Assembly: GCA_934247115.1 (NCBI GenBank)
Contig: CAKQIY010000020.1
Coordinates: 1 to 35,203 of the forward strand
DNA from: an uncultured Coprococcus sp.
Lineage (GTDB): Bacteria > Bacillota > Clostridia > Lachnospirales > Lachnospiraceae
Reading direction: 5' to 3'
DNA length: 35,203 nucleotides
The position numbers and the translations under genes are program-made. The notes below the pieces were generated by a model. It was given only the letters and a program-made list of their open reading frames with translations, was not told where the DNA came from and searched no databases. This document shows positions 7,417 to 16,403 of this stretch, piece by piece; positions within the stretch are counted from its first letter, which is position 1; every line of letters starts with the position of its first letter.

Positions 7417-8202
7417 TTACACATGATAACACACAATATCAGCCGAATCAATCATCTTCACGCGAAGCGGATATTTTCCTGCCTGGTTAACACACACCGA
7501 CATTATATAGTCATATAATAAAGTCTCTCCATCATAAGGCTTCACGATTCCACACATGTCCATATGCTTCTCCGAAGCAGTTTTCCTCACTCCGTAACTT
7601 CCAAGCTCCACCTGCAGTCCTTCCACATATTCATCATCCATGACCAGCTGCTGCACCTCATCATTCATCAGTATACCGGTGCCGGTCATCTTGCTGTAAG
7701 CCTCTCTCCTGGTCCACACGCATGTTCCATATATCTCCGGATGGACACCATTCTCTATGACACGCCTGTCCCGCTCCGAATACATCCGGTTCACTATACT
7801 ATCTGGAATCCTGCGAACTTTCTCCACATCTATACCACAACTGTCAAGACCCACAACAGCTGCAACGCATCCTTCTGTATGACTTATCGAGAACTGTACG
7901 GCAGTATTCCCAGTGTCCGCAAATGGTTTGCCGGACTTATTACGTGTATAATTCAGCCGACTTTCATCGATACCCCCATACTCCTTCAAGGCATATGAGA
8001 GCAGTAATCCTGCTGCAAGGCTGGAATTCCTGTCCTCCCTCCTTCTCAGCCTTTCTACCTTGTATCTTCTGTAGCCGGATACCAGATCAAGACATCTGCC
8101 ATATACCTCATCATCAGCAAATGCATCTGTGTCCATAATATATGCTCTGTATTCCGCCTTTTTTTTATTCTGTATCCAGTCAAATATCTCTTTCAATATC
8201 AT
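7417..8202 (-). CDS. 4'-phosphopantetheinyl transferase, Sfp superfamily
   Basis: It transfers the phosphopantetheine arm of CoA to a Ser of an acyl- or peptidyl-carrier protein. At 261 residues it is Sfp-sized, not AcpS-sized. Key motifs are FSISHTEG (substrate His), GIDVEKVRRI (Mg-binding Asp and Glu, about residues 125-127) and WTRREAYSKMTGTG (catalytic Glu and Lys, about 167-171). The ATG at 8202 lies only 3 bases from AGAGG, so the TTG at about 8193 (9-base spacing) is a possible alternative start. No polyketide or peptide synthetase is in the window, so the carrier protein must be elsewhere. It precedes the XRE regulator. Confidence 0.9.
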   Translation of the reverse strand: MILKEIFDWIQNKKKAEYRAYIMDTDAFADDEVYGRCLDLVSGYRRYKVERLRRREDRNSSLAAGLLLSYALKEYGGIDESRLNYTRNKSGKPFADTGNTAVQFSISHTEGCVAAVVGLDSCGIDVEKVRRIPDSIVNRMYSERDRRVIENGVHPEIYGTCVWTRREAYSKMTGTGILMNDEVQQLVMDDEYVEGLQVELGSYGVRKTASEKHMDMCGIVKPYDGETLLYDYIMSVCVNQAGKYPLRVKMIDSADIVCYHV

Positions 8203-8223
8203 CAACCTCTGTATAACAATAAT

Positions 8224-8257
8224 ACAGCCCCTTAATACTCACATATTAAAGGGCTGT
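8224..8257 (-). terminator. Strong hairpin after the tubulin-like gene
   Basis: Arms ACAGCCCCTTAATA and TATTAAAGGGCTGT pair over 14 positions with one mismatch and a 6-base loop. It lies 29 bases past the stop of the tubulin-like gene on the minus strand. The tract after it (TATTATTGTT) is only moderately T-rich, so it may be a partial terminator or processing site before the transferase gene. Confidence 0.65.
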
Positions 8258-8285
8258 GTATATCTTCTTAATCTGTGTACAGATA

Positions 8286-10856
8286 CTATATTGTGACAAA
8301 ATCAGGAAAACTCTTCATATCTTTGTTCACCTCATCAATATGAAGTCCCTTGTAATCATATACCGCATTATATGCCATCTGCATATCCATAGCACACTGC
8401 ATCATGGATACCGGAACACCAACAAATATATCATCCATTGATATCTCAATCTCACCAGGGTTCATGGTTATTGAATCCTCTTTTTCATTGTACGGCTTTG
8501 CCATGAGGATAGCTTTCACTGCCCTGCTGAAATAAGGCATAACATTCGGAACAGATATGTATTTCTTGGCAAGCAGCTTATCCTTGTAGCCATCCTTGAG
8601 AACACACAACGGCTGCTCCTCGGATATATCATCGACAAATGCCTTGGCAGCCTCCTCCATGATAGCTGTACGTCTGTCATTGACAGGAGATCCAAACATC
8701 ACATTGATATCCTGCTCAGTGAGCTTCTTATCAGAGAATGCAACTGTAAACATCTTCTCAGGACCATATGCTCCAACACCTGAAAACAGCTCTCTGTACA
8801 GTTTCTCCATCTCATCCTTTACAGGCACTACCCTGCCATTATCTATATTCGCTTCATTGTCAAGCATCAGTTTGATAATTCCATCCCGCATCTCATTGAT
8901 TCTGCGACCGGTTATGTAATCCGACGGAAGGAACTCGTGTCTCTTTGCCTTCTTGAGTATGTTGACTACAGTCTTGCTGCCCTGCTGTGACAGATCATCT
9001 ATAGAACTCTTCAGGTCCTCACCAAACTGTGAATATATCTCATCAAGTCTCTCAGCCCTCTGCTGGAGCCATCTAAGTGTATCTCCAAACAGATCCTGTG
9101 CATCAAGTTCATCCATGAGCCTGGATCTCTCCGAAGCAAGCGCCTCCTTGGTACATGCCTCAATATATCCATTCTCAGTCTCTCTCTTGGCTGAAGGGAA
9201 AGTGAAGAATCTCTTTGCCACGATCTCCTTGATTGAATCTATGATTCTGGTATACTCTCCTGTAGGCGTATAATCTTTCATCAGCTTTTCAAGCTTCTTT
9301 ATCTCAGCCACCATACCTCTGGTGGAATCAGCCACACCTGCACTCGGTGCACCTATGACATCTATAGCACCATAAGGACCATATTCCTTCATGTATCTGA
9401 CTATGACCTCATCAAGTGCATTCCACAGCTTGTTCTTCATGGACTTTATAATGACTGGAAGCGCCTTCTCAAAGTCCTCAAGCATCTTGGCAAAACTCTC
9501 CCTGACTCCATCTGTATTCTTCTTGATCATCTTATATGTAGGCTTTGTTACCTGGTTATACTTGATAAGACCATTCACTGACAGTTGGATATCATCACCT
9601 GGCTCCTGCTGCATAAACTCTGTAAGTTCCGCCAGGACAGCCTTGATATCTGCCTCTGCATTCCCCTCCTTGATCGGGGATCTGAACAGTCCCTTGTATG
9701 CCTCTGAAAACAGTTCATTCTCACACATATTCTCTATCTCTCTGATAGGAATATGATAATCTGCCTCACTTACTACTTTATAATAACAGTTGGCGTTCCT
9801 GATACTGTCATCACAGTGCTCCATCTTCCAGTTAGTTATAGCATATCCTTCATTCTCAAAGAACACATCCCTGAGAAGCTTTCTATCGTTATCAACATCA
9901 TTGTTGCCTATGAACTTATTACTTGCAAGTCTGTACAAGAAGCTGGCAACATCCCTCAGTATAAATCCCTCCGGAATATACCCCTGCTTATCTTTCTTAC
10001 CTGATACAAGCATACATGCATCGAACAGATTCTCTCTTATGACCATCTTGTTGTCCTTGCTTATGAAAGTATAATTGTCATCCTTCTCCGAAAGCTTCAT
10101 ATAATAATCCACTTCCTTCAGGGTCGCACAGCCATTCGCATTAAGACGGGATACAAGCTCTGTGTCTTCATATATGCTCTTGTAACCAAACAACACATCA
10201 GGCATGAGAAGACAGCCACCGATTCTGAGGTTGCTCCACTTCTTTGCCTTGCCATATGCTCTTATATTATAAGCCACATCCGACAGAATGCCGCTTCCAG
10301 TTCCTCCTGCAACACCGGATACTATAATTACATCCAGAGTGCCCTCAGTAGTCTTATCGTAGGCATCCTGCATCTTGTCGAACAAAAGCATCCTTACATC
10401 TGTATATGCATTGGAGAACATAAGACGTCCAATCTGTCTGTTGCCCTTTGCTCCATCTCTTCCTATCGTTATAGCCGGGAATTCAGGATCCATCCAATTT
10501 GCAAGATTCTCGTGGATTGGATTCTTCTGTATTCCATTCTCCAGAACATTCTCAATGTCCGGTCTGTATATACTGATAACCTCGAGGGCATTAAAACCGA
10601 CACCATCCTTGCTAGCCTCTATGGTAGCCTCCATCTCTGCTATATCTGAATCTATCATAAGGAAATTAATGTTATCCTCAGGTGTGATGTTGTCCATCAG
10701 CATCCCCTTCAGCGCACAAACGGTCCTGCTTCCAACTCCCCCAAGACCTATAACGAGCAGATTCTTGTTGAATCTGTTCTCATGACTTATACGTCCAAAG
10801 ACACGTATGTCTTTTAATTTGCTAAACTCCTCTTTTTGAGTATCAATAAGTATCAT
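8286..10856 (-). CDS. Large tubulin/FtsZ-superfamily (Tubulin_2-like) protein
   Basis: An 856-residue cytosolic protein, more than twice the size of FtsZ. Residues 32-50 (NLLVIGLGGVGSRTVCALK) match the T1 nucleotide-binding strand and loop. FLMIDSD near 65-71 follows as the second strand. VSGVAGGTGSGILSDV at 179-194 carries the tubulin-superfamily signature GGTGSG (T4 loop). The region beyond about 400 is long, charged and helical and has no FtsZ-type C-terminal tail. The start has GGAGAGG 8 bases upstream and a good promoter. It is not in a division operon and seems to be a single-gene unit. It most resembles the 'tubulin-like' proteins of about 1000 residues found in scattered bacteria, proposed from comparative genomics to act in membrane remodelling. 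GTP binding is likely; polymerisation is unproven. Confidence 0.8.
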   Translation of the reverse strand: MILIDTQKEEFSKLKDIRVFGRISHENRFNKNLLVIGLGGVGSRTVCALKGMLMDNITPEDNINFLMIDSDIAEMEATIEASKDGVGFNALEVISIYRPDIENVLENGIQKNPIHENLANWMDPEFPAITIGRDGAKGNRQIGRLMFSNAYTDVRMLLFDKMQDAYDKTTEGTLDVIIVSGVAGGTGSGILSDVAYNIRAYGKAKKWSNLRIGGCLLMPDVLFGYKSIYEDTELVSRLNANGCATLKEVDYYMKLSEKDDNYTFISKDNKMVIRENLFDACMLVSGKKDKQGYIPEGFILRDVASFLYRLASNKFIGNNDVDNDRKLLRDVFFENEGYAITNWKMEHCDDSIRNANCYYKVVSEADYHIPIREIENMCENELFSEAYKGLFRSPIKEGNAEADIKAVLAELTEFMQQEPGDDIQLSVNGLIKYNQVTKPTYKMIKKNTDGVRESFAKMLEDFEKALPVIIKSMKNKLWNALDEVIVRYMKEYGPYGAIDVIGAPSAGVADSTRGMVAEIKKLEKLMKDYTPTGEYTRIIDSIKEIVAKRFFTFPSAKRETENGYIEACTKEALASERSRLMDELDAQDLFGDTLRWLQQRAERLDEIYSQFGEDLKSSIDDLSQQGSKTVVNILKKAKRHEFLPSDYITGRRINEMRDGIIKLMLDNEANIDNGRVVPVKDEMEKLYRELFSGVGAYGPEKMFTVAFSDKKLTEQDINVMFGSPVNDRRTAIMEEAAKAFVDDISEEQPLCVLKDGYKDKLLAKKYISVPNVMPYFSRAVKAILMAKPYNEKEDSITMNPGEIEISMDDIFVGVPVSMMQCAMDMQMAYNAVYDYKGLHIDEVNKDMKSFPDFVTI

Positions 10857-10934
10857 AGATTATGCCTCTCCTTATTATGCACGTACACTTCTTCCCCCAT
10901 AGCAGATTTTCTGTACCTGAAAACCCACATTTTC

Positions 10935-10963
10935 AATTTATCACTATTCTTATTGATTTTCAA
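10935..10963 (-). promoter_or_regulatory. Sigma-A promoter of the tubulin-like gene
   Basis: Minus strand: TTGAAA (10958-10963), exactly 17 bases, TAAATT (10935-10940), in an AT-rich intergenic stretch. The leader is about 70 bases. Confidence 0.65.
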
Positions 10964-11028
10964 CAAAAAGCGTTATTTTATTTGGCATTTTTTCTAAATT
11001 TTGACATAATTAAACTGCATACATACTT

Positions 11029-11991
11029 CTACTTATCTGTCAATTTTACCCTGTCTCCCACGATCTCAAAGCAGCCAAAGCTCTTGAGAAAGCTTGAGAA
11101 CTTACTGTATCCATATTTCTTTATGCTGAAACCAGGGATAATATTCTTAAGTTCTGTATTCAGTAGTCCCATATTGTACGTAGTATCAGAATTCTCCGTG
11201 AGAAGTCTTACTATACGCAGCTTGACAGCACTTTTGGGATCAATATGATTCTTGATGGACACAAATTTCTGCCTGCCGCTGTCTATATCCAGATCATCAA
11301 ATTCCTCACTGAGAAATGTTGACAGCTTGGAATATCCATAATTTCTCACATCGAAGTCAGGATATTTGTTCACAAGCCGGCTTCCAATCTCGCCCATATG
11401 AGTCTTCTTATCCTTGTCGTCGTTCTCGTCTATTATATTGTAAACAGTCTTCTTTATATCTCTTATACTTGTGATGTACGACTCATCCACAGCTGCAGCC
11501 TCAAGTACGGCATTCTTCGATGCCGGCTTGTTGAGATCCTCCGTTACCAGCGAATCAAGGATCTTGAAGCTCGTACATGCACTCACGAACGCTTTGGGAG
11601 TCTTTCGCTCTCCCATTCCGATCACCTGTTTGCCGGCCTCCCTGAGTCTTGACGCAAGCCTTGTGAAATCGCTGTCACTTGTGACCAGGCAGAAGCCATC
11701 TATATTGCTCGTATACAGGAGATCCATGGCATCTATTATCATAGCCGAATCCGTTGAATTCTTGCCCGCCGTGTACGAAAACTGCTGTACAGGCTGTATA
11801 GAATATGACAGCAGGCAATCCTTGTCCCAGCCATTGTTATTCTTTGACCAGTCCCCATATATCTTTCGCACTGTTATTGAACCGAGCCTTGACAGCTCAT
11901 CGAATATGCTCTCAATATATTTTGCCGATACATTCTCTGAATCGATAAGTATCGCATATTTGTTAGAAATCTCACTTGATATTTCTTCCAT
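11029..11991 (-). CDS. NYN (LabA/DUF88-type) nuclease with two OST-HTH/LOTUS domains
   Basis: 320 residues. The N-terminal NYN PIN-like ribonuclease domain (about 10-150) shows the acidic set: Asp17 in AILIDSEN, Asp81 and Asp87 in STDSAMIIDAMD, and Asp106/Asp108 in VTSDSDFTRLA. Two C-terminal winged-helix OST-HTH/LOTUS repeats follow, about residues 180-245 (with NYGYSKLSTFL) and 258-320 (with KYGYSKFSSFL). LOTUS domains bind RNA, including G-rich or G-quadruplex RNA in studied cases, so an RNA-targeted nuclease is the best reading. Its start has AAGGAA 7 bases upstream and lies only 20 bases behind the symporter stop, so the two are probably on one transcript. The RNA target is unknown. Confidence 0.9.
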   Translation of the reverse strand: MEEISSEISNKYAILIDSENVSAKYIESIFDELSRLGSITVRKIYGDWSKNNNGWDKDCLLSYSIQPVQQFSYTAGKNSTDSAMIIDAMDLLYTSNIDGFCLVTSDSDFTRLASRLREAGKQVIGMGERKTPKAFVSACTSFKILDSLVTEDLNKPASKNAVLEAAAVDESYITSIRDIKKTVYNIIDENDDKDKKTHMGEIGSRLVNKYPDFDVRNYGYSKLSTFLSEEFDDLDIDSGRQKFVSIKNHIDPKSAVKLRIVRLLTENSDTTYNMGLLNTELKNIIPGFSIKKYGYSKFSSFLKSFGCFEIVGDRVKLTDK

Positions 11992-12011
11992 ATAAAAGTT
12001 CCTTTCATTTA

Positions 12012-13442
12012 TCAGTTCTCTTTGCCGGTCTCAACCCCAAACCTGCCCGGTCCGTCCTGGAAATACTCGCGGGTAAGCTTCACTACCGTACCAGACAGCA
12101 TGAATACTGCAATCAGGTTAGGTATGATCATAAGTCCGTTAAAGGTGTCCGCTATATCCCAGAGGAGTCCGAGATCCATAGTCGCACCGATGATCGCAAC
12201 AAATGCATACACAACCATGAACGGCTTGATAAGCTTACTTCCAAACAGGAATCCGACACATCTCGAACCGTAAAGTCCCCATCCGAGTATAGTTGAAAAT
12301 GCAAAGCAGCACAAAGCCACTGCTGTGAATATCGATATCCAGCTGCCGTAGGTCGCAACAAAGCCGTTGATCGTAAGGTCAGCTCCCGCTGCTTGTCCAT
12401 AGACTACCTCAGTTCCACTGCACAGTATTACAAGCGCTGTAAGTGTACATATAACTATAGTATCAATGAACACCTCGAATATTCCCCAGAGACCTTGCTT
12501 TACAGGATGCTTTACATCAGAACACGCATGTGCGATCGATCCTGTTCCAAGACCGGCCTCATTTGAAAAGATTCCTCTAGAAACACCCTTTCTCATGCTG
12601 AGAAAAAGGCTTCCAACCACTCCTCCGGTCACTGACTTCGGATTGAATGCACCCTCAAATATAGATGCAAATACGCCAGGAACGCTCTTGATATTTATAA
12701 ACACAAGGACCACCGCCATGATGATGTACATAGCCGCCATGAAAGGGACCAGCTTCTCTGTCACGCTTCCAATTCTTTTGATTCCCCCTATCAGAATAAG
12801 TGCAACCAATATGGCTATAATAATACCTATCACAAGATTGATGGTAAATGTATTGCTCTTGTCAGCCAGATTGTAATTAAAAAGTGCTGAGTCTATAGCC
12901 GTCGTTATGGTATTTACCTGTGTCGCATTTCCAGTTCCAAAAACGGTGAGTATTCCGAGAACAGAATATGCTATGGCAAGGAAATATGCATTCTTGCCAA
13001 GACCATTCTTGATATAGTACATTGGTCCGCCGACCCAGTCTCCATTTGAATCTTTCTCTCTGTAAAAAACAGCCAGTACAACCTCAGCAAACTTTGTTCC
13101 CATTCCAAGGAGTGCTGATATCCACATCCAGAACACCGCGCCAGGGCCTCCTATAGCAATTGCTCCCGCAACCCCCGCTATATTACCGGTTCCAACTGTT
13201 CCCGCCAGCGCAGTACACATAGCCTGAAACGGACTTATAGCACCGTCCGATGTCTCTTTCTTGTTGAATATCTTTCCGAATGTGTGCTTGAACGCATAAC
13301 CGAACTTTGTAAACTGAACGCCTCGGTTTCGTATAAGGAGCCACAGTCCTACACCCACAATACATATCATGGATGGCACTCCCCATATAAAATTGTTCAC
13401 CGATGAATTGACATCAGTAATGATCTTAAGTAATTTCTCCAT
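12012..13442 (-). CDS. Sodium:alanine/glycine symporter, AGCS family
   Basis: A 476-residue integral membrane protein of the AGCS family, importing small neutral amino acids with Na+. Signatures are the N-terminal FIWGVPSMICIVGVG helix and the conserved AMCTALAGTVGTGNIAGVA loop (residues about 69-87). It also has the GGPGAVFWMWISALLGMGTK segment, GGPMYYIKNGLG, and the FSNEAGLGTGSIAH motif near 293-306. Around ten hydrophobic helices can be counted. It ends in a short basic tail. Ribosome site AGAGAAG. A promoter with a palindrome over the -35 lies upstream, and the NYN/LOTUS gene follows 20 bases behind. Substrate (Ala, Gly or Gln) cannot be decided. Confidence 0.95.
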   Translation of the reverse strand: MEKLLKIITDVNSSVNNFIWGVPSMICIVGVGLWLLIRNRGVQFTKFGYAFKHTFGKIFNKKETSDGAISPFQAMCTALAGTVGTGNIAGVAGAIAIGGPGAVFWMWISALLGMGTKFAEVVLAVFYREKDSNGDWVGGPMYYIKNGLGKNAYFLAIAYSVLGILTVFGTGNATQVNTITTAIDSALFNYNLADKSNTFTINLVIGIIIAILVALILIGGIKRIGSVTEKLVPFMAAMYIIMAVVLVFINIKSVPGVFASIFEGAFNPKSVTGGVVGSLFLSMRKGVSRGIFSNEAGLGTGSIAHACSDVKHPVKQGLWGIFEVFIDTIVICTLTALVILCSGTEVVYGQAAGADLTINGFVATYGSWISIFTAVALCCFAFSTILGWGLYGSRCVGFLFGSKLIKPFMVVYAFVAIIGATMDLGLLWDIADTFNGLMIIPNLIAVFMLSGTVVKLTREYFQDGPGRFGVETGKEN

Positions 13443-13487
13443 ATCTGTACTTCTCTTTTCCTATTACTTTTTTGCATACCATATATG

Positions 13488-13517
13488 ATTTTACAATATA
13501 AACTGCACATTGTGCAA
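13488..13517 (-). promoter_or_regulatory. Promoter of the symporter-NYN unit with overlapping palindrome
   Basis: Minus strand TTGCAC (13512-13517), an 18-base spacer, TAAAAT (13488-13493). The sequence TGCACATTGTGCA at 13504-13516 is a perfect 6+1+6 palindrome covering the -35, so it is a candidate repressor site. Confidence 0.5.
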
Positions 13518-13596
13518 GAAAAAACGCGTATATATCCCGTATAGTCCCGACAGCAATCACAATACCTACCTACTTTTCAGACTAATTTTGCACACA

Positions 13597-13630
13597 AAAT
13601 AACGGAGGCGATTAATTTATGCCGCCTCCG
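13597..13630 (-). terminator. Terminator of the ABC exporter operon
   Basis: An 8-bp GC-rich stem CGGAGGCG/CGCCTCCG with a 12-base AT-rich loop is followed on the minus strand by TTATTTTG. It lies 49 bases past the permease stop. Confidence 0.85.
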
Positions 13631-13678
13631 CAATCATATATTATTTTAAGGTACTTTTAGATCATACTGCCACTATCC

Positions 13679-16402
13679 TTACTCTCTGTTCTTCAGCACC
13701 TCAGCCGGCACGATCTTGTTCAGCCTACCAACCAGAACTCTGTTGATTATGAAATACAGGACAAGTATTCCGCCGTAAAGCACAGCCCAGAGCCATGGGG
13801 CAAATGTCAGCTTGACGCCGCAGTTTACATTTGACACCAGAGAAGGATACACTGCACTCATTATGAGCTTTGCAAGTGGCAGGCATATGGCTGCTCCGAT
13901 TGCGATTATGAAGAGATTGCCATCCAGATATAGCTTTCTAATCTCCTTCGTCCTGAAACCAAACACCTTTATCAATGAAATTGAGAATGCTGATCTGTCA
14001 ATCATGACCTTCATCATCAAATACATTACCACTACGAATATAAGTGTCGAGATAATAACTATCATAACAACCATACTTCTCATCTGATCTGCAAATATTC
14101 CGGCAGCCGACTCTATATCGGCCTTTGTTGTGGTTGCGTAAAGTCTTGCAGGATCAACCCCCAGGTCCTTGTCTGCAAATACTACATTGTACTCATCACT
14201 TCCAGCTCCGAACAGCTCCCTTGCATCATCTATAGTCATGAAAACATAAAATGCCGGAGTATACTGTGTCACACTGTCCACTGTAAAACCATAATCTATA
14301 TCATTCTCCTCGTCGTGGAGCACGATTTCGTCACCCACACCATAACCATATTTCTCAGCAAATGATGATGATATGGCAACTCTGTTCTTGCCATCCTTAA
14401 GGTCAACATCAAAATACTTAGTATTCTTTGAAAGTCCAAGAACTGTCACATCCCAGTTGTAACCGTATATCTCTTTCTTCAAAGTCTTAGCATACGCTGC
14501 CTCACCGCCCTCTGGAGGATTCTCTGTAGGATATTTGTATGTATACATATATTCATAGTGGGTATCCTCCACATTCTGCTTCTTGACCTTTGAACAAAAA
14601 GTTGCAGTGTTAAGACTTAACATCAGGCATATGAGGGCTATGAACATTCCGATCACGACGGTCAATCCTGTTCTCATCTCTCTGAGCATCTGTCTGACTC
14701 TGAATCTTCCGACAAATCCCATGTCTCCGAGATCGACATTACTGCCCTTTGGCTGCTTGACCTCATTTTTTATGAGGGAAAGAGCCGTCTGTGAGAGCTT
14801 CTTTCTGATAACAAAGTAGTTCACAACTATCGCTGCCAGTGGCGGCATCACTATACCGTACACTATAAGAATCGGCGGAATCTTTACATCCATATCAGGG
14901 ATCGAATAATACGCATATGCATCTGCCATCTGCACAGGGATTCCAACATTGCTTATTCCGATCAGGAAACCGATTATGCCTGCAACTGTTGTGACTATGA
15001 CCGGCAGTGTCAGGTAGTGCATCATGAGATCTCTTCTCTTGACACCCAGTGCATAGAGCGCACCTATGACGCTGCTCTCCTTCTCTATTCCATGTACAAC
15101 GAATACCGATATGACATATGTGAACAGGAACATGAGCAAAACTCCGAAGAAATATCCCGCCTGTACATTGATCTGCTGGTCATCAGCGGCTCCGCCTGTT
15201 CGCGGGTTGTCGTCACTTGTCACAAATGAAGTGATGTTGGCAAGATCTGTGTCATAATCCTTGAGAAATGAATCAGTCCCCTTCTTGAGCTCTGCCATTC
15301 CATCCGCAAGTTCATCCGAGCCATCCTTTGCCTCTGCAGCTCCGTCGGTATACTCCTTAATACCGTCCTTGAATGCCTTGATGCTGTCGATGTCACTCAG
15401 GGCACTTTCGATACTCATCGCCACTACTCCGCCCTGACTGTCGGCTATCTTCTTCATCTCGTCACTGTAATTATCCTCTGTGAGCTCTGTGTCCAGTCCG
15501 AACGCTGACAGGGACGAAGCCGCCTGCTCAAGATATGCATCAAACAGCTCCTGTGCCGCATTGTTTAGCTTTCTGTTGTTGTCAGTGAGTTCTCCGAGTC
15601 CATCCGCAAGCTCATTTGCACCTGACTTAAGTTCCTTTATGCCATCCTTGAAATCATTTATGGCTGCGCCAGTTCTATCCCAGTATTCCTGGAAATACTC
15701 ATCATCTATTCTATCTGTATCGACCTTAATGTCCCCAAGAGCATCCTTCACATCATCACAGGTGGTCTTGCCCTTAAGTCTGAACGCATACAGATAAGTC
15801 TCCGTCTTGACACTCTCGCCTGTCGAATGAAGTTTCTCATATGCGTTCTCTGTGACAAATACTGTTCCGAACACCTTGCTGTCAACTACAGTATCTGACA
15901 TCTCCTTGAAAAGAGCATTGTAATCAGGGGATGTTCCTATTCCTGTCACCTTGAAGTCATTTCCTGCTACCTGTATCGTATCTCCAACCGACACATCATT
16001 TACCTGGCTGAATCTCTTCTCAACAACTATCTCATCATCAGCCTCTGCAAGTCTTCCCTCATCGCACTCCACAAGATCTATATTCTTCCTGTTAGTAAAT
16101 ACCCTGAGAGTCTTGCCATCCATGACATCATAGTCCTCGTAGAACATCTTCTCGACCTCTGCGCCAGCATCCTCAAGCTGTGAGATCTCATCATCACTCA
16201 GCGGAACAAACACTGAAAACTGTCCGTCCTCTATCTTATTTGCCTTGTCATGTGCCTCACCGTTATCAATGATAGTTGCTCCTGCACCTATGAGTGAGAC
16301 GATGACGTACATACCTATAATGATAAGAAATGCAAGTGCTATGTATCTGAACAGATTCTCCTTCAGATCCCTCAGAACCCTTTTTCTCAAAACCTTCTGC
16401 AT
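13679..16402 (-). CDS. FtsX/MacB-type ABC transporter permease with long extracytoplasmic helical region
   Basis: 907 residues. One N-terminal transmembrane helix (about 15-40) is followed by a large outside domain. After three helices around 410-535 comes a second outside domain, then three C-terminal helices (about 775-900) forming the second FtsX-type core. Between about 250 and 390 there are repeated segments such as FKDGIKELKSGANELADGL and AKDGSDELADGMAELKKGT. These Asp-Gly/Leu heptads resemble the YhgE/Pip and RND-like 'tape-measure' helices of other Firmicute exporters. The start overlaps the ATPase unit with one base between stop and ATG. It is the partner of that ATPase, under TetR control. 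Substrate unknown: an antimicrobial, a lipid or a peptide is possible. Confidence 0.9.
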   Translation of the reverse strand: MQKVLRKRVLRDLKENLFRYIALAFLIIIGMYVIVSLIGAGATIIDNGEAHDKANKIEDGQFSVFVPLSDDEISQLEDAGAEVEKMFYEDYDVMDGKTLRVFTNRKNIDLVECDEGRLAEADDEIVVEKRFSQVNDVSVGDTIQVAGNDFKVTGIGTSPDYNALFKEMSDTVVDSKVFGTVFVTENAYEKLHSTGESVKTETYLYAFRLKGKTTCDDVKDALGDIKVDTDRIDDEYFQEYWDRTGAAINDFKDGIKELKSGANELADGLGELTDNNRKLNNAAQELFDAYLEQAASSLSAFGLDTELTEDNYSDEMKKIADSQGGVVAMSIESALSDIDSIKAFKDGIKEYTDGAAEAKDGSDELADGMAELKKGTDSFLKDYDTDLANITSFVTSDDNPRTGGAADDQQINVQAGYFFGVLLMFLFTYVISVFVVHGIEKESSVIGALYALGVKRRDLMMHYLTLPVIVTTVAGIIGFLIGISNVGIPVQMADAYAYYSIPDMDVKIPPILIVYGIVMPPLAAIVVNYFVIRKKLSQTALSLIKNEVKQPKGSNVDLGDMGFVGRFRVRQMLREMRTGLTVVIGMFIALICLMLSLNTATFCSKVKKQNVEDTHYEYMYTYKYPTENPPEGGEAAYAKTLKKEIYGYNWDVTVLGLSKNTKYFDVDLKDGKNRVAISSSFAEKYGYGVGDEIVLHDEENDIDYGFTVDSVTQYTPAFYVFMTIDDARELFGAGSDEYNVVFADKDLGVDPARLYATTTKADIESAAGIFADQMRSMVVMIVIISTLIFVVVMYLMMKVMIDRSAFSISLIKVFGFRTKEIRKLYLDGNLFIIAIGAAICLPLAKLIMSAVYPSLVSNVNCGVKLTFAPWLWAVLYGGILVLYFIINRVLVGRLNKIVPAEVLKNRE

Positions 16403-16403
16403 A

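Noticed and set aside
8596..10785. Several long plus-strand frames opposite the tubulin-like gene
   Set aside because: Ser/Leu/Ile-rich mirror frames of a strongly coding minus strand; none has a plausible start or domain.
12152..12400. Alternative minus frame inside the symporter
   Set aside because: Overlaps a family-conserved protein in another frame and has no supporting signal.
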